Assembly: GCA_963725065.1 (NCBI GenBank)
Contig: CAVRXD010000036.1
Span: 35,043-99,042, forward strand
Source of the DNA: VAZQ01 sp963725065
Lineage (GTDB): Bacteria; Pseudomonadota; Alphaproteobacteria; Rhizobiales; Xanthobacteraceae
Reading direction: 5' to 3'
DNA: 64,000 nt
Position 1 is the first letter of the stretch. Each line of letters opens with the position of its first letter. This document shows positions 27,221 through 36,328 of this stretch, piece by piece. A model generated the notes under the pieces. That model made no database searches and was not told the origin of the DNA. It saw only the letters and a list, made by a program, of their open reading frames with translations. The position numbers were made by a program, and so were the translations under genes.

Positions 27221-28315
27221 ATGCAGTTCGGTGTGCAGTTTTTCCCCGCCATCGACCACACCGACAAGAGCGCCGCCGACTATTATGCGGAATCGCTGGC
27301 GATCGCGGAGGAAGCCGAGACGTTGGGGTTCCGGCACGCCCGCACCGTCGAGCACTACTTCACGCGCTATGGCGGCTACAGCCCCAATCCCATCGTCTTC
27401 CTCACCGCCATGTCTCAGCGCACGAAGACGATGCGCCTCGTCACCGGGGCGGTGCTGCCGGTGTTCAATCATCCGTTCAAGCTCGCAGGCGAGATCGCGA
27501 TGCTCGACGGCATTTCGGGTGGGCGGCTCGACGTCGGGTTCGCGCGCGCGTTCCTGCTGCACGAGTTCCGGCGTTTCGGCATTTCGCCCGATGAGTCGCA
27601 GGCGCGCTTCCGCGAAGGCCTCGAGCAGATCGAGCTCCTGCTGACGCAGGAGAATGCCACCCATCGCGGCGATTTTCATTCGTTCGAGAATGTGACGTCG
27701 CTGCCGCGGCCGACGCAGACGCCGCGCCCCAAATTCTACATCGCCGCGACGCAAACACCCGAATCGTTCGAGTTCGCCGGCCGTAAAGGCTATTCGCTGA
27801 TGGCGATCCCGATCGGCCCGATCGGCCCGTTGCTCGAGCTTTACCGCAAGTCCTGGCGCGATGCCGGCCATCCCGGCGACGGCGAGGTGATGGTCGCCTT
27901 CCACATGTTCTGCCACCAGGACGGCGGTCTCGCGCGCGAGATCGCACGCCCGCCGTTCGAGGAATATTTCCGCGCGCTCAATGAGGCGGCCGGCGACTGG
28001 TCGCGCGGCACGACCTCCAAGGACTATCGCGATTACGATACCTCGATGCGCAGGCTGCGGTCGTTCACCCTCGACGGCCAGATCGAAGCCGGCGGCGCAT
28101 GGGTCGGCACCCCCGACGAAATCAGGGACATCATCGCCCGCGTGAGCGGCGCGATCGGCAAGTTCGAGCATGCCTCCCTGCAGATCAATTTCGGCGCGCT
28201 CGATGTGCGCGAGGCGCAGAAATCCATGCGGCTGTTCGCCGCCGAGGTGATGCCGGCATTCGCCAAGTCCGTCCCGCCGGCGCGGCAGCCGGTACCGCGT
28301 GCGCAGGCGCGATGA
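27221..28315 (+). CDS. LLM-class (luciferase-like) flavin-dependent monooxygenase
   Basis: A 364-residue protein with the bacterial-luciferase fold. Motifs: EEAETLGFRHARTVEHYF, TGAVLPVFNHPFKLAGEIAM and GRLDVGFARAFLLHEF. It uses reduced FMN or F420 to oxidise an unknown substrate. Divergent from the gentisate dioxygenase-like gene with about 190 bp between, a likely shared control region. Confidence 0.9.
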   Translation: MQFGVQFFPAIDHTDKSAADYYAESLAIAEEAETLGFRHARTVEHYFTRYGGYSPNPIVFLTAMSQRTKTMRLVTGAVLPVFNHPFKLAGEIAMLDGISGGRLDVGFARAFLLHEFRRFGISPDESQARFREGLEQIELLLTQENATHRGDFHSFENVTSLPRPTQTPRPKFYIAATQTPESFEFAGRKGYSLMAIPIGPIGPLLELYRKSWRDAGHPGDGEVMVAFHMFCHQDGGLAREIARPPFEEYFRALNEAAGDWSRGTTSKDYRDYDTSMRRLRSFTLDGQIEAGGAWVGTPDEIRDIIARVSGAIGKFEHASLQINFGALDVREAQKSMRLFAAEVMPAFAKSVPPARQPVPRAQAR

Positions 28316-28358
28316 TGCCTCGGGCACGGGACCATTTGGGATTCGTTGCGCAACATCG

Positions 28359-29528
28359 CTAAGGCGCGGTCAGGGAATCGCGCGCTGAGTCCAGGGCCCG
28401 ATTGATATCGTTCGACGCTTCGCCCATCGCCTTGGCCCCGCCAAAATTGCGGGTGTTCACGACGAAGCAGAGGTCGAGTCCGTCCGGCCGCGACATCGCG
28501 AGGCTGCTGGTGCCTGCCATGGCGCCGCTGCGCGCCCAGTTCTGATTGGCGCGCCGCAGACCCAGGCCCCACACCGCGTAATGACCGATCATGCGTGCGA
28601 CAGCGCCGGCGCTGGCGGCAAGTCCTCCCCCCGCGGTCATGCTCTCGGTCAGCCAGCCCTCACCGCCGTAGGGAAGCGGCGCGCGCACCTCGCGATCGGG
28701 GAATTCCGGTGTCAGGCCGGTGCCGGGCTGATCATAGAAGCCTTCACCAGGCAGGCGTTGATCCCTGCGGGTGCGTGCACTGAAAATCCTGTCGATCCCG
28801 AGTGGCGCCGCTACCTGATCGCGCACCAGGTCGTGAAATGCCGATGCCCCGGCCTTCTCGGCAACCAGTCCGAGCATGACGTAGCCGAAATTCGAATAGT
28901 GCTGTTGCGTCCCTGGGGTGAACTGCAACGGCTCGCCGACCATGAAGCGCGCGATGTCCCAACTCGACGGGCCGACCCGAAGGCCAAGCCTGCGGGCGAT
29001 GCGCCGCATCGAGAAAACCGGATCGAAGTTCGCTGCACGCGAATCCCACCCTCCCCTGTGATTGATCAATTGCTGGACGGTAATGGTCGCGAGGCGCGGA
29101 TCGACGGTCTGGCCTGGAAGCGCGGCCCGGTCGAGACCGAGCCAGGGAAATACCGGCAGGCTCAATTCAAGCTTCTTTGCCTGCAGCAGCTGGTAGATCA
29201 CCGCCGCGGTGAACGCCTTGCTCACGCTCGCGAGCCGAAACGGACTATCCGCTTGCGTGACCGGGTAGTCCGGCTCGGCCCAGGTGTAGCCGCGCGCGAA
29301 CAAGAGCTTGCGTTGGCGGGCAACGGCAAGCGAGCCCGCGCGCACCGCGTACCGCTGCAGCAATCGTTGCATCGCCGCGTCAAGGCTGTCGAATTCCTCG
29401 ACCCGCGTGCCGGTGATCGTCCACCGGCGCGACGGCGCGGCGAGAACCGAACGCGGCAGCAGCAGGTACGGCACAGCCGCGAGCATGCGCAGGGTGCGGC
29501 GGCGGGTGGCGGGATGAAGCTTGGACAT
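28359..29528 (-). CDS. Secreted serine hydrolase, beta-lactamase (class C)/esterase family
   Basis: A 389-residue protein with an N-terminal signal (LAAVPYLLLPRSVLA). Catalytic elements are the S-x-x-K box in LASVSKAFTAAV, the Y-x-N motif HYSNFGYVMLGL and the conserved HRGGWDS region. Such enzymes hydrolyse esters, D-amino acid peptides or beta-lactams. The substrate is unknown. Convergent with the LLM gene; divergent from ridA-like. Confidence 0.88.
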   Translation of the reverse strand: MSKLHPATRRRTLRMLAAVPYLLLPRSVLAAPSRRWTITGTRVEEFDSLDAAMQRLLQRYAVRAGSLAVARQRKLLFARGYTWAEPDYPVTQADSPFRLASVSKAFTAAVIYQLLQAKKLELSLPVFPWLGLDRAALPGQTVDPRLATITVQQLINHRGGWDSRAANFDPVFSMRRIARRLGLRVGPSSWDIARFMVGEPLQFTPGTQQHYSNFGYVMLGLVAEKAGASAFHDLVRDQVAAPLGIDRIFSARTRRDQRLPGEGFYDQPGTGLTPEFPDREVRAPLPYGGEGWLTESMTAGGGLAASAGAVARMIGHYAVWGLGLRRANQNWARSGAMAGTSSLAMSRPDGLDLCFVVNTRNFGGAKAMGEASNDINRALDSARDSLTAP

Positions 29529-29764
29529 TGACGAAGCCGATTTCAGGGCGAACCAGGTGGGCGATGCCGCTCAGGGCGCGCGCGGACGAAAAGACGACCG
29601 CCGCGCTGGAGAAGGCCGCCGAGATTGCCATCGGCAGAGCATCTTTCAACGCGGACGGTCGCAATCCGGTTGTTGCGCGATCGCACCGTGCGGCGCAAGG
29701 TGCCGCGACAATCCGTCGGCATTGATTTTGCATCGGTCGATCGGTCGAGACGAGGAGTGATGAC

Positions 29765-30295
29765 ATGAGATCCGCATTGAGCATCGCAGGGGTTGCTATT
29801 TTTGTTCTGACGGCGGCGGGCACGGCCCTGGCGCAAGGCAGCGGCGCGGAAGCGCGGCTGAAGCAATTGAACATCACGTTGCCGGCGGACCAGGCTCCGG
29901 CGGCCAACTTCGTCAACTCCGTCCAGGCCGGCAAATTGCTGTTCCTCTCCGGCAATACGCCGGGCGGGCAATGGCCGCTCAAGGGCAAGGTCGGCAAAGA
30001 CCTCACCGTCGAGCAGGGCTACGAGTCGGCCCGGCAAACCGGGCTCATCATGCTCGGCAAGATAAGGACCGCGCTCGGTTCGCTCGACCGCGTCAAGCGC
30101 GTCGTCAAGGTGCTCGGCATGGTCAATTCCGCCGACGGCTTCTCCGACCAGCCCAAGGTGGTGAACGGATTTTCCGACCTGATGGTCGAGGTCTTCGGTG
30201 AAGCGATCGGCAAGCACGCCCGCTCCGCCGTCGGCATGGCTGGACTTCCCGGCAACGCGCCGGTCGAGGTCGAGATGATCGTGGAAGTCGAATAG
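29765..30295 (+). CDS. Exported RidA-family imine deaminase
   Basis: A 176-residue YjgF/RidA-fold protein with a clear Sec signal peptide (GVAIFVLTAAGTALAQ), unlike ordinary cytoplasmic RidA. The family pattern runs from LFLSGNTPGG through MLGKIRTALGSL to RSAVGMAGLPGNAPVEVEMI, keeping the arginine of the active site. RidA proteins hydrolyse reactive imines and enamines to ketones and ammonia. The gene has a strong GAGGAG site. It lies 38 bp before a Tat-exported amine oxidase, whose product would be an imine. Confidence 0.88.
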   Translation: MRSALSIAGVAIFVLTAAGTALAQGSGAEARLKQLNITLPADQAPAANFVNSVQAGKLLFLSGNTPGGQWPLKGKVGKDLTVEQGYESARQTGLIMLGKIRTALGSLDRVKRVVKVLGMVNSADGFSDQPKVVNGFSDLMVEVFGEAIGKHARSAVGMAGLPGNAPVEVEMIVEVE

Positions 30296-30333
30296 TCCCC
30301 TGGGGTGACCGACAGCAGAAGCGCGAGGTCGAG

Positions 30334-31893
30334 ATGAGCGGCACCCGTCGGGAATTCCTGCGCAAGGTGGCGCAGGCCGGAGGCTATCGCGCCACCTATC
30401 TCACCATGCAGGCGATGGGACTTCTGGGGACCGCCGCCCTCGCCGAACCGCTCGCGCTCGAGCCGGGCAGCCGTCACGGCACCAAGGTCGTCATTCTCGG
30501 CGCCGGCATCGCCGGATTGTCCGCGGCCTATGAGCTCGGTAAGGCCGGATACGACTGCACGGTGCTCGAAGCCCGCGATCGCGTGGGCGGACGCAACTGG
30601 ACCATCCGGGGCGGCGCGACGCTCGACATGACCGACGGCTCCCGCCAGGTCTGCGAGTTCGACGAGGGGCTCTACTGGAACGCGGGGGCGGCGCGGCTTC
30701 CCAGCCATCATCAGGCCATGCTCGGTTACTGCAACGAGCTCGGCGTCGCGCTCGAGGTCGAGGTCAATACCAATCGCGGGGCGTTGCTGCACAATCCGTC
30801 GGCCAATGACGGCAGGCCGATCGAGCTGCGCCAAGCAATCAACGACACGCGCGGAGAAATCTCAGAGCTGCTCGGCAAGGCCATCAACCGCGGCGCCCTC
30901 GACCAGGAACTCACCACACACGACAAGGAGCGGATGCTCGCGTTCCTGCGGCACTACGGCGACCTCTCGCCCGACCTCGTCTACGAAGGCTCGACTCGCG
31001 CGGGCTACAAGGTCTTGCCGGGGCCGGCGGGGGAAGCCGGCGTACGGCGCGATCCGGTGCCGTTGAGCGTGTTGCTCGACGCCGACATGTGGGGCGAGAT
31101 GCTGTTCGAGGAGAACTTCACCCAGCAGGCCACCATGTTCCAGCCGGTCGGCGGCATGGATCGCATTGCGACCGCGTTTGCGGACAAGCTCGGCCCCGTT
31201 GTGCGGCTCGGGCGCGAGGTCACCGCCATCCGGCGCACGGATACCGGCGCGAGCGTCATATTCGTCGACAAACGGACGGGCAAGCGCGATGCGCTCGACG
31301 CCGCCTATTGCATCGTCACTATCCCGCTCCAGGTCCTGCAGAAGATCGAGTGCGATTTTGCCTCCCCGTACCGCGCCGCGATGACCGATGTCACCTACGG
31401 CAACGCCGTCAAGGTTGCGTGGCAGTCGCGCCGGTTCTGGGAAACGGACGCCCACATCTACGGAGGGATTTCATGGACGGCGGGTCCCTCCAACCTGGTG
31501 TGGTATCCGAGCGACCGCTTGTTCTCGCCCAAGGGAATCCTGCTCGGCGCCTATTCGGTGCGTGCGGATGCCGACGAGTTGGCGGCACGGCCGCTACGCG
31601 AGCAGTTCGAGCTGACGCGCGCGGCGATCGAAGGTCTGCATCCCGGCTGCGGCCGCGAGCTCGAAAAACCGATGGCGATCGCCTGGAGCAAGGTGCCGCA
31701 CAGCCTCGGCATCGCCGCGCGCTGGCAGCCAGGCCAGGAGAGCGCCTACGCGCTGCTCAACCAACCGGACGGGCCGTTCTATCTCGCCGGTGAACATCTC
31801 AGCCAGCTCGGCGCCTGGCAGGAGGGCGCGGTTCTCTCGGCACGGCGGGCGATCAACATGATCGACCAGCACAGGCGGACGAAGCGAGGGTAG
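30334..31893 (+). CDS. Tat-exported flavin monoamine/L-amino-acid oxidase
   Basis: A 519-residue FAD amine oxidase. The N-terminus carries a twin-arginine motif (TRREFLRKV). The Rossmann nucleotide site is VVILGAGIAGLSAAYELGKA, followed by EARDRVGGRNWT and, at the C-terminus, FYLAGEHLSQLGAWQEGAV. It oxidises an amine or amino acid to an imine with hydrogen peroxide in the periplasm. It sits directly after an exported RidA-type deaminase, probably in one operon. Confidence 0.9.
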   Translation: MSGTRREFLRKVAQAGGYRATYLTMQAMGLLGTAALAEPLALEPGSRHGTKVVILGAGIAGLSAAYELGKAGYDCTVLEARDRVGGRNWTIRGGATLDMTDGSRQVCEFDEGLYWNAGAARLPSHHQAMLGYCNELGVALEVEVNTNRGALLHNPSANDGRPIELRQAINDTRGEISELLGKAINRGALDQELTTHDKERMLAFLRHYGDLSPDLVYEGSTRAGYKVLPGPAGEAGVRRDPVPLSVLLDADMWGEMLFEENFTQQATMFQPVGGMDRIATAFADKLGPVVRLGREVTAIRRTDTGASVIFVDKRTGKRDALDAAYCIVTIPLQVLQKIECDFASPYRAAMTDVTYGNAVKVAWQSRRFWETDAHIYGGISWTAGPSNLVWYPSDRLFSPKGILLGAYSVRADADELAARPLREQFELTRAAIEGLHPGCGRELEKPMAIAWSKVPHSLGIAARWQPGQESAYALLNQPDGPFYLAGEHLSQLGAWQEGAVLSARRAINMIDQHRRTKRG

Positions 31894-31957
31894 AAGCGGC
31901 TTGCCGATGACGCCCCTGTGCGGGCCCGCCGGCGCCCGCCCGACGCATGAGTGGCGA

Positions 31958-32974
31958 TCAGGCTGCCACGCGCTCGAACAGACCTTCCAGCCGCTGACCG
32001 ATCAGCTCGTCCGCGAAGTTGCGGTCGGCCGGACTGAAGGCGCTGTTCCAAGAACCGCTCTTGCCCTCGCGGAAATGTCGTTCGCCTGGTGTTGGCGGCT
32101 GCATCGTCGAAAGATCGTAATCTTCAACGCGATGAAACGTGAGGATCAACTCGACCAGCGCGATCGGATCGGAGCGCAACTCGTCAAAGAGCGCGACCTG
32201 AAGCTGGACCGGCTGCTCACCCGCCGCGGCTGCGCCGACCCATGACTCGATCCAATTCACCGCCGCCGGCAGGAAGGTTCGCACCTGGAATGCCAATTGT
32301 GCCTCGTGCGGCCAGCGGAAATAGTCGAGCGGAAGGTACTGGATGAGCGAATTGAAGTTCACCATGCCTGGGCCCATGGCGCAAAGATGGTGCGTCCACG
32401 ACACGGTGCTGTCGCGGGGATCGCGGACGAGGACGGTCGCGCGCTCGAAGCCCGCGTCGCGCAGCACACAGAGATTATGATAGGTCGCACCGCAGTGCGA
32501 TTGATGGAGATATCCGCGCGTCAACCGGCGGAGTGTGTCCAGCAGAAGCCGCTCGGATACGAACACCCCCGTCGAGACGACATCTTCCCGATTGCAGTAG
32601 CCGGAAAGATAGGCGCGGCTGAACGCATCGTCCCAATGGCTCATGGGCGAAACCAGCTTGGTGGCATCGCGAATGGCACCGCCAACGAATTCCGTTCCGC
32701 TCTTGGGCAGCGACGCCATGAAAAGCGAGCGCTGCGGTGAGGGAGAGGGCTCCGGCTCGCGCGTCGAGCGCCTGATGCCCTGCGCCTGGGTCATCAGCGC
32801 GGCGTCGAGCTGGCGCCGAAACTCGTTGCGCTCCCCGGTCATCTCGTCGAGCTGCCGTCGGAGCTCGTTACGCTCTCCAAGCGCGATGTCGCGTTGAAGG
32901 AGGAACGCATCGCGCTCGGCCACTGTCGCCGCTAGCGCTGCCGCGGCCTGGCGCCGTGACCTGGACCCGAACAT
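31958..32974 (-). CDS. Sulfotransferase-domain protein with short coiled coil
   Basis: About 338 residues from the ATG at 32974. Residues 10-60 form a Glu/Arg-rich coiled coil with near-repeats GERNELRRQLDE and GERNEFRRQLDA. The PAPS-binding 5' loop is ASLPKSGTEFVGG, the 3' site VLVRDPRDSTVSW, and the C-terminal motif REGKSGSWNSAFSP. It would transfer sulfate from PAPS to a hydroxyl of a glycan or lipid. A second, unrelated-sequence coiled-coil sulfotransferase lies at 53.9-55.8 kb. Confidence 0.87.
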   Translation of the reverse strand: MFGSRSRRQAAAALAATVAERDAFLLQRDIALGERNELRRQLDEMTGERNEFRRQLDAALMTQAQGIRRSTREPEPSPSPQRSLFMASLPKSGTEFVGGAIRDATKLVSPMSHWDDAFSRAYLSGYCNREDVVSTGVFVSERLLLDTLRRLTRGYLHQSHCGATYHNLCVLRDAGFERATVLVRDPRDSTVSWTHHLCAMGPGMVNFNSLIQYLPLDYFRWPHEAQLAFQVRTFLPAAVNWIESWVGAAAAGEQPVQLQVALFDELRSDPIALVELILTFHRVEDYDLSTMQPPTPGERHFREGKSGSWNSAFSPADRNFADELIGQRLEGLFERVAA

Positions 32975-33110
32975 AGGGGGCACTCCATGACGTCCCGGTT
33001 GCAGCACAAAGGCTTACAGGCGCGAGACGACCGGCCGCAAGCGCCGCTGACGGGATTGCGTGCTTGCCGGGTCGATCGCGAGATAGCCTCCAACCCAGGA
33101 TGCGGCGGGA

Positions 33111-33461
33111 CTACTTCGGTGGGCACGGCCCCGCATACGGCGCGACGGCCGCGCTGCCCCGGCAGATCATCACCCGCTCGATCTTGTCCTCCGGACTGAG
33201 CGAATAGGAGCGCAGGCTGTAATTGCCTGATGCGTTGATGTAATTGCACATCGGCAGCACGGTGGTGGTGCGGTCGACCAGCCAGTCGCCGCCGGCCTGG
33301 TAAGGCGGCCCATCTGCGACGTGGACGATCTCGTGCGACGGCACGGTCGACCAGCCGGGCTCGCCGAGCGCATCACAGCTGTGATCCGCGCGTGCGGACG
33401 GGGCAAGCATTCCCGCGCCGGTCGCTGCGAGCATCGAACAGATCGCCAAAGCCTTGCGCAT
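33111..33461 (-). CDS. Small secreted protein of unknown function
   Basis: A 116-residue protein with a signal peptide (MLAPSARADHS) and, in the mature part, four cysteines (one in HSCDAL, one in PMCNY, one in ICRGS, one in GPCPP). These could form two disulfides. No family recognised. It is between the sulfotransferase and a divergent Tat flavoprotein. Confidence 0.65.
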   Translation of the reverse strand: MRKALAICSMLAATGAGMLAPSARADHSCDALGEPGWSTVPSHEIVHVADGPPYQAGGDWLVDRTTTVLPMCNYINASGNYSLRSYSLSPEDKIERVMICRGSAAVAPYAGPCPPK

Positions 33462-33574
33462 TCATCAGCCCCCTCGCCCCGCGGCTACATCTTGATTCGC
33501 AATTCCGGAAGGCGGACACTACCGTCGTCGTCATCAAGCAAGATAGCCGAAATCGGCATTCGGGAGGTCAAGGG

Positions 33575-35260
33575 ATGAGCAAGACAACACGCGCGTCCGG
33601 CAAGGCTGAAGTCAGCCGTCGCAACTTCCTCGCGCGCGGCGCAGCCGCCGGCGTCGGTGCGGTCGCGATCGCCGGAACGGGCGCGCACGAGGCCGCCGCA
33701 CAGAACGGCAACATCAAATGGGACTACGTAGCCGACGTGGTCGTGATCGGCGCGGGCGTCGCGGGCCTGCCGGCGGCGATCACTGCGCGCGACAACGGCG
33801 CCTCGGTCATCATCGTGGATGAGAATTTCGACATCGGCGGGCGGGGGATCCTGAGCGGCGGCCGCGTGCAGGTCGGTGGCGGACATGCCTTGCAGCAGAA
33901 GCTCGGCATCAAGGACACGCCCGACATGCTGTTCAACGACTGGGTGCGGTTCGATCACCCGGAGAGCCGCTACAGCGACCGCGACCTGATCCGCGTATTC
34001 GCCGACGAGAACGTGCCGACCTACGACTTTCTCATCGAGAACGGCGTCGAGTTCATCGAGAAACCGATCCGCTCTCCCGACGCATCGACCGTGGACCGCA
34101 TCTTCGTCACCAAGGAGTGGCACATCCCGAGCCAGGTCTATGCGCCGCGGCGTGGCCGCAACGGTTCGGGCCTGGTGCGGCGCATGGAAGAGAGTGCGCG
34201 CAAGAAGGGCGTCCAGATCTTCCTCAAGCACAAGATGACCTCGATCGTGCGCGAGAAGCAAAATGCGGGGCGCGTGCTGGGCATCATCACCATCGCGGGC
34301 AGCAACCCGGTGAACATCCAGGCGCGCAAGGGTGTGATCATCGCGAGCGGCGGCCACACCGGCAACGTCAACTTCCGCCGCATGTTCGATCCGCGGCTGA
34401 CGGAGGAATACCAGCAGGCGTGCTCGCCTTATGTCCACCAGGGCGCCGATGGCGAATTGGCCGCGATGGACATCGGCGCATCACTCTGGTCAACCGCCAA
34501 CCAGACCGCCGATGAGGCGGCACAGATCACCAAGACTCGGCACATCGGTTGCCGCTGGGGCTACTCGTCGCTGGTCTACGAGCCTGACAGCCCGATGTTC
34601 CAGCAGGCGCGCGCCACCGGGCTGACCGTGCGCGACTGGCAGAACATGATTTTCGTCAATCAGAACGGCAAGCGCTTCTGGGACGAGACCGACGGCTCGC
34701 ACGGATTCTTTCACGCCGCGATGGCGTATAACGGCGACAAGACCAAGCTCAACGGCGGCGGCCCGATCTGGGCGATCTTCGACGCTGACGCTGTCACCCG
34801 CGAGAAATGGAAGCCGGAGCCACCGCACGTCGACCGTGACGGCTATTTCTTCAGCGCCGACACCATCCCGGAGCTCGCCGCCAGCATTAAGAACCCTTAC
34901 CAGAAGGCGCCGATCTCGGGCGCGGCGCTGCAGGAAACCGTCAACCGCTACAACGGATTCGTCGCGGCCGGCGCAGACGCGGACTTCAAGAAGCCGACGC
35001 CGCTCTACAAGATCGAGAAGCCGCCGTTCTACGCGGCATGGACGACGCCGATCCTGCACGACACGCTGACCGGCATCCGCACCAACACCAACTCGCAGGT
35101 GATCGACATCCGCGGCGAGGTCATCCCTGGCCTCTACTGCGCGGGCGAATCGCAGGGCGGCTTCGCCCAGCACGGGCTGACGCGCTGTATCGTGTTCGGG
35201 CGGATCGCCGGTCGCCACGCGGCTCGCCGCCAGATCGCCGAGACGTCGGGCGCGCGCTGA
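33575..35260 (+). CDS. Tat-exported FAD-binding oxidoreductase, fumarate reductase/SDH flavoprotein family
   Basis: A 561-residue protein. Twin-arginine leader SRRNFLARGAAAG, FAD motif VVVIGAGVAGLPAAITARDN, then ILSGGRVQVGGG and a C-terminal PGLYCAGESQGGFAQHGLT typical of the KsdD/FrdA-like flavoproteins. Start ATG at 33575 with GGGAGGTCAAGGG upstream. It oxidises or reduces an unknown substrate in the periplasm. The next gene starts inside its stop codon (shared A at 35260). Confidence 0.9.
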   Translation: MSKTTRASGKAEVSRRNFLARGAAAGVGAVAIAGTGAHEAAAQNGNIKWDYVADVVVIGAGVAGLPAAITARDNGASVIIVDENFDIGGRGILSGGRVQVGGGHALQQKLGIKDTPDMLFNDWVRFDHPESRYSDRDLIRVFADENVPTYDFLIENGVEFIEKPIRSPDASTVDRIFVTKEWHIPSQVYAPRRGRNGSGLVRRMEESARKKGVQIFLKHKMTSIVREKQNAGRVLGIITIAGSNPVNIQARKGVIIASGGHTGNVNFRRMFDPRLTEEYQQACSPYVHQGADGELAAMDIGASLWSTANQTADEAAQITKTRHIGCRWGYSSLVYEPDSPMFQQARATGLTVRDWQNMIFVNQNGKRFWDETDGSHGFFHAAMAYNGDKTKLNGGGPIWAIFDADAVTREKWKPEPPHVDRDGYFFSADTIPELAASIKNPYQKAPISGAALQETVNRYNGFVAAGADADFKKPTPLYKIEKPPFYAAWTTPILHDTLTGIRTNTNSQVIDIRGEVIPGLYCAGESQGGFAQHGLTRCIVFGRIAGRHAARRQIAETSGAR

Positions 35261-36201
35261 TGACGGAGGAGTCCGGCGGCGCGCTCGTTCACTTGACGGT
35301 GAGCGAGCCGCTGCCGCTCGAAGTTCCGGCTGGCGATGCCCTGGCGATCACGGCGCGCGCATCGTGCCCGGACGGGCGCGACCGCACCGGCATGGCGATC
35401 GCCGTCACCGCGCCCGATGGCCGGACAGAACGGCACGCGTTTGCCCTGCACGCCGACGGCGTGAGCGAAACGGCTGCGATCACGCTTGTGGCACCCCCTC
35501 ACCTCGGCGTGCACGTGTTCCGGTTCACATTGTCCCCGCACGAGATCGCGGGCACGCACTATGTGCAAGCCGTGCTCGACGTACCCGTACGCGTGACGCC
35601 GCAGGCAACCAGCCTGGCGGTTTGGGATGTACCCTCCCCTGTCGTCGCTGGCACGGGCTTTGTCATCAAGGCCGGCGCGAAATCAACGGCGAGCGTGGCA
35701 CTTGCGGGCGGCGCGATCGAGGTTTGCACTGAAACGGGTGACATCGCCGGGCGGGGCGTACTGAGCGAAGCGCCGCTCCAGGACACCGGAGCACTCTACT
35801 GGACCGATATCCAACTGAAGGCTCCACGGACCGAAGGCATGGTGACGTGGTCGGCGCGATTCGAGGCGTCCGAGCTGAACCTGCCGCATGACCGCGCCAC
35901 GACCTCATTCAGCGTCGCGGTCGTCCGCCCACCCGAGCATGTGCTCAGCGTGAGGGTGATCGACCAGGCAACCGCCGAGCCGATTCCGGACGTGGAGCTG
36001 CGGCTCGGCGCCTACCGCGGCACGACCGGCGCGTCCGGACTTGCGGAGATCGCGCTGCCGAAGGGCCGTTACGAACTGCGCCTGTGGAAGGTCGGTTTCG
36101 AGGCACCGCCGCGACCCGTCGAGATCGGCGCAGACGCGTTCGTCGAGATCGAAGCGCTGGTCGTTCCCGAGGAAGACCCCGACGCGCGCTGGCGCATGTA
36201 G
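35260..36201 (+). CDS. Beta-sandwich protein coupled to the flavoprotein, function unknown
   Basis: A 313-residue protein without signal peptide or membrane segments, made of probable beta strands. The last 80 residues resemble a carboxypeptidase-regulatory/Ig-like domain: RVIDQATAEPIPDVELRLG and ALPKGRYELRLWKVGFE. It starts at the A of the flavoprotein's TGA, so the two are translated together. It may be a partner subunit or scaffold. No family name can be given with confidence. Confidence 0.7.
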   Translation: MTEESGGALVHLTVSEPLPLEVPAGDALAITARASCPDGRDRTGMAIAVTAPDGRTERHAFALHADGVSETAAITLVAPPHLGVHVFRFTLSPHEIAGTHYVQAVLDVPVRVTPQATSLAVWDVPSPVVAGTGFVIKAGAKSTASVALAGGAIEVCTETGDIAGRGVLSEAPLQDTGALYWTDIQLKAPRTEGMVTWSARFEASELNLPHDRATTSFSVAVVRPPEHVLSVRVIDQATAEPIPDVELRLGAYRGTTGASGLAEIALPKGRYELRLWKVGFEAPPRPVEIGADAFVEIEALVVPEEDPDARWRM

Positions 36202-36328
36202 ATTTATTCTCCCTCCCCGCGGATATTGAGTTCAACGACCGAGCGGACAATGAGCCTGCCCGCCGCCAATCTCGGAAACGGTTAGCGCCGCCTCGCGCGA
36301 ACACATCGTCTTGAGTGGAGACACATGA

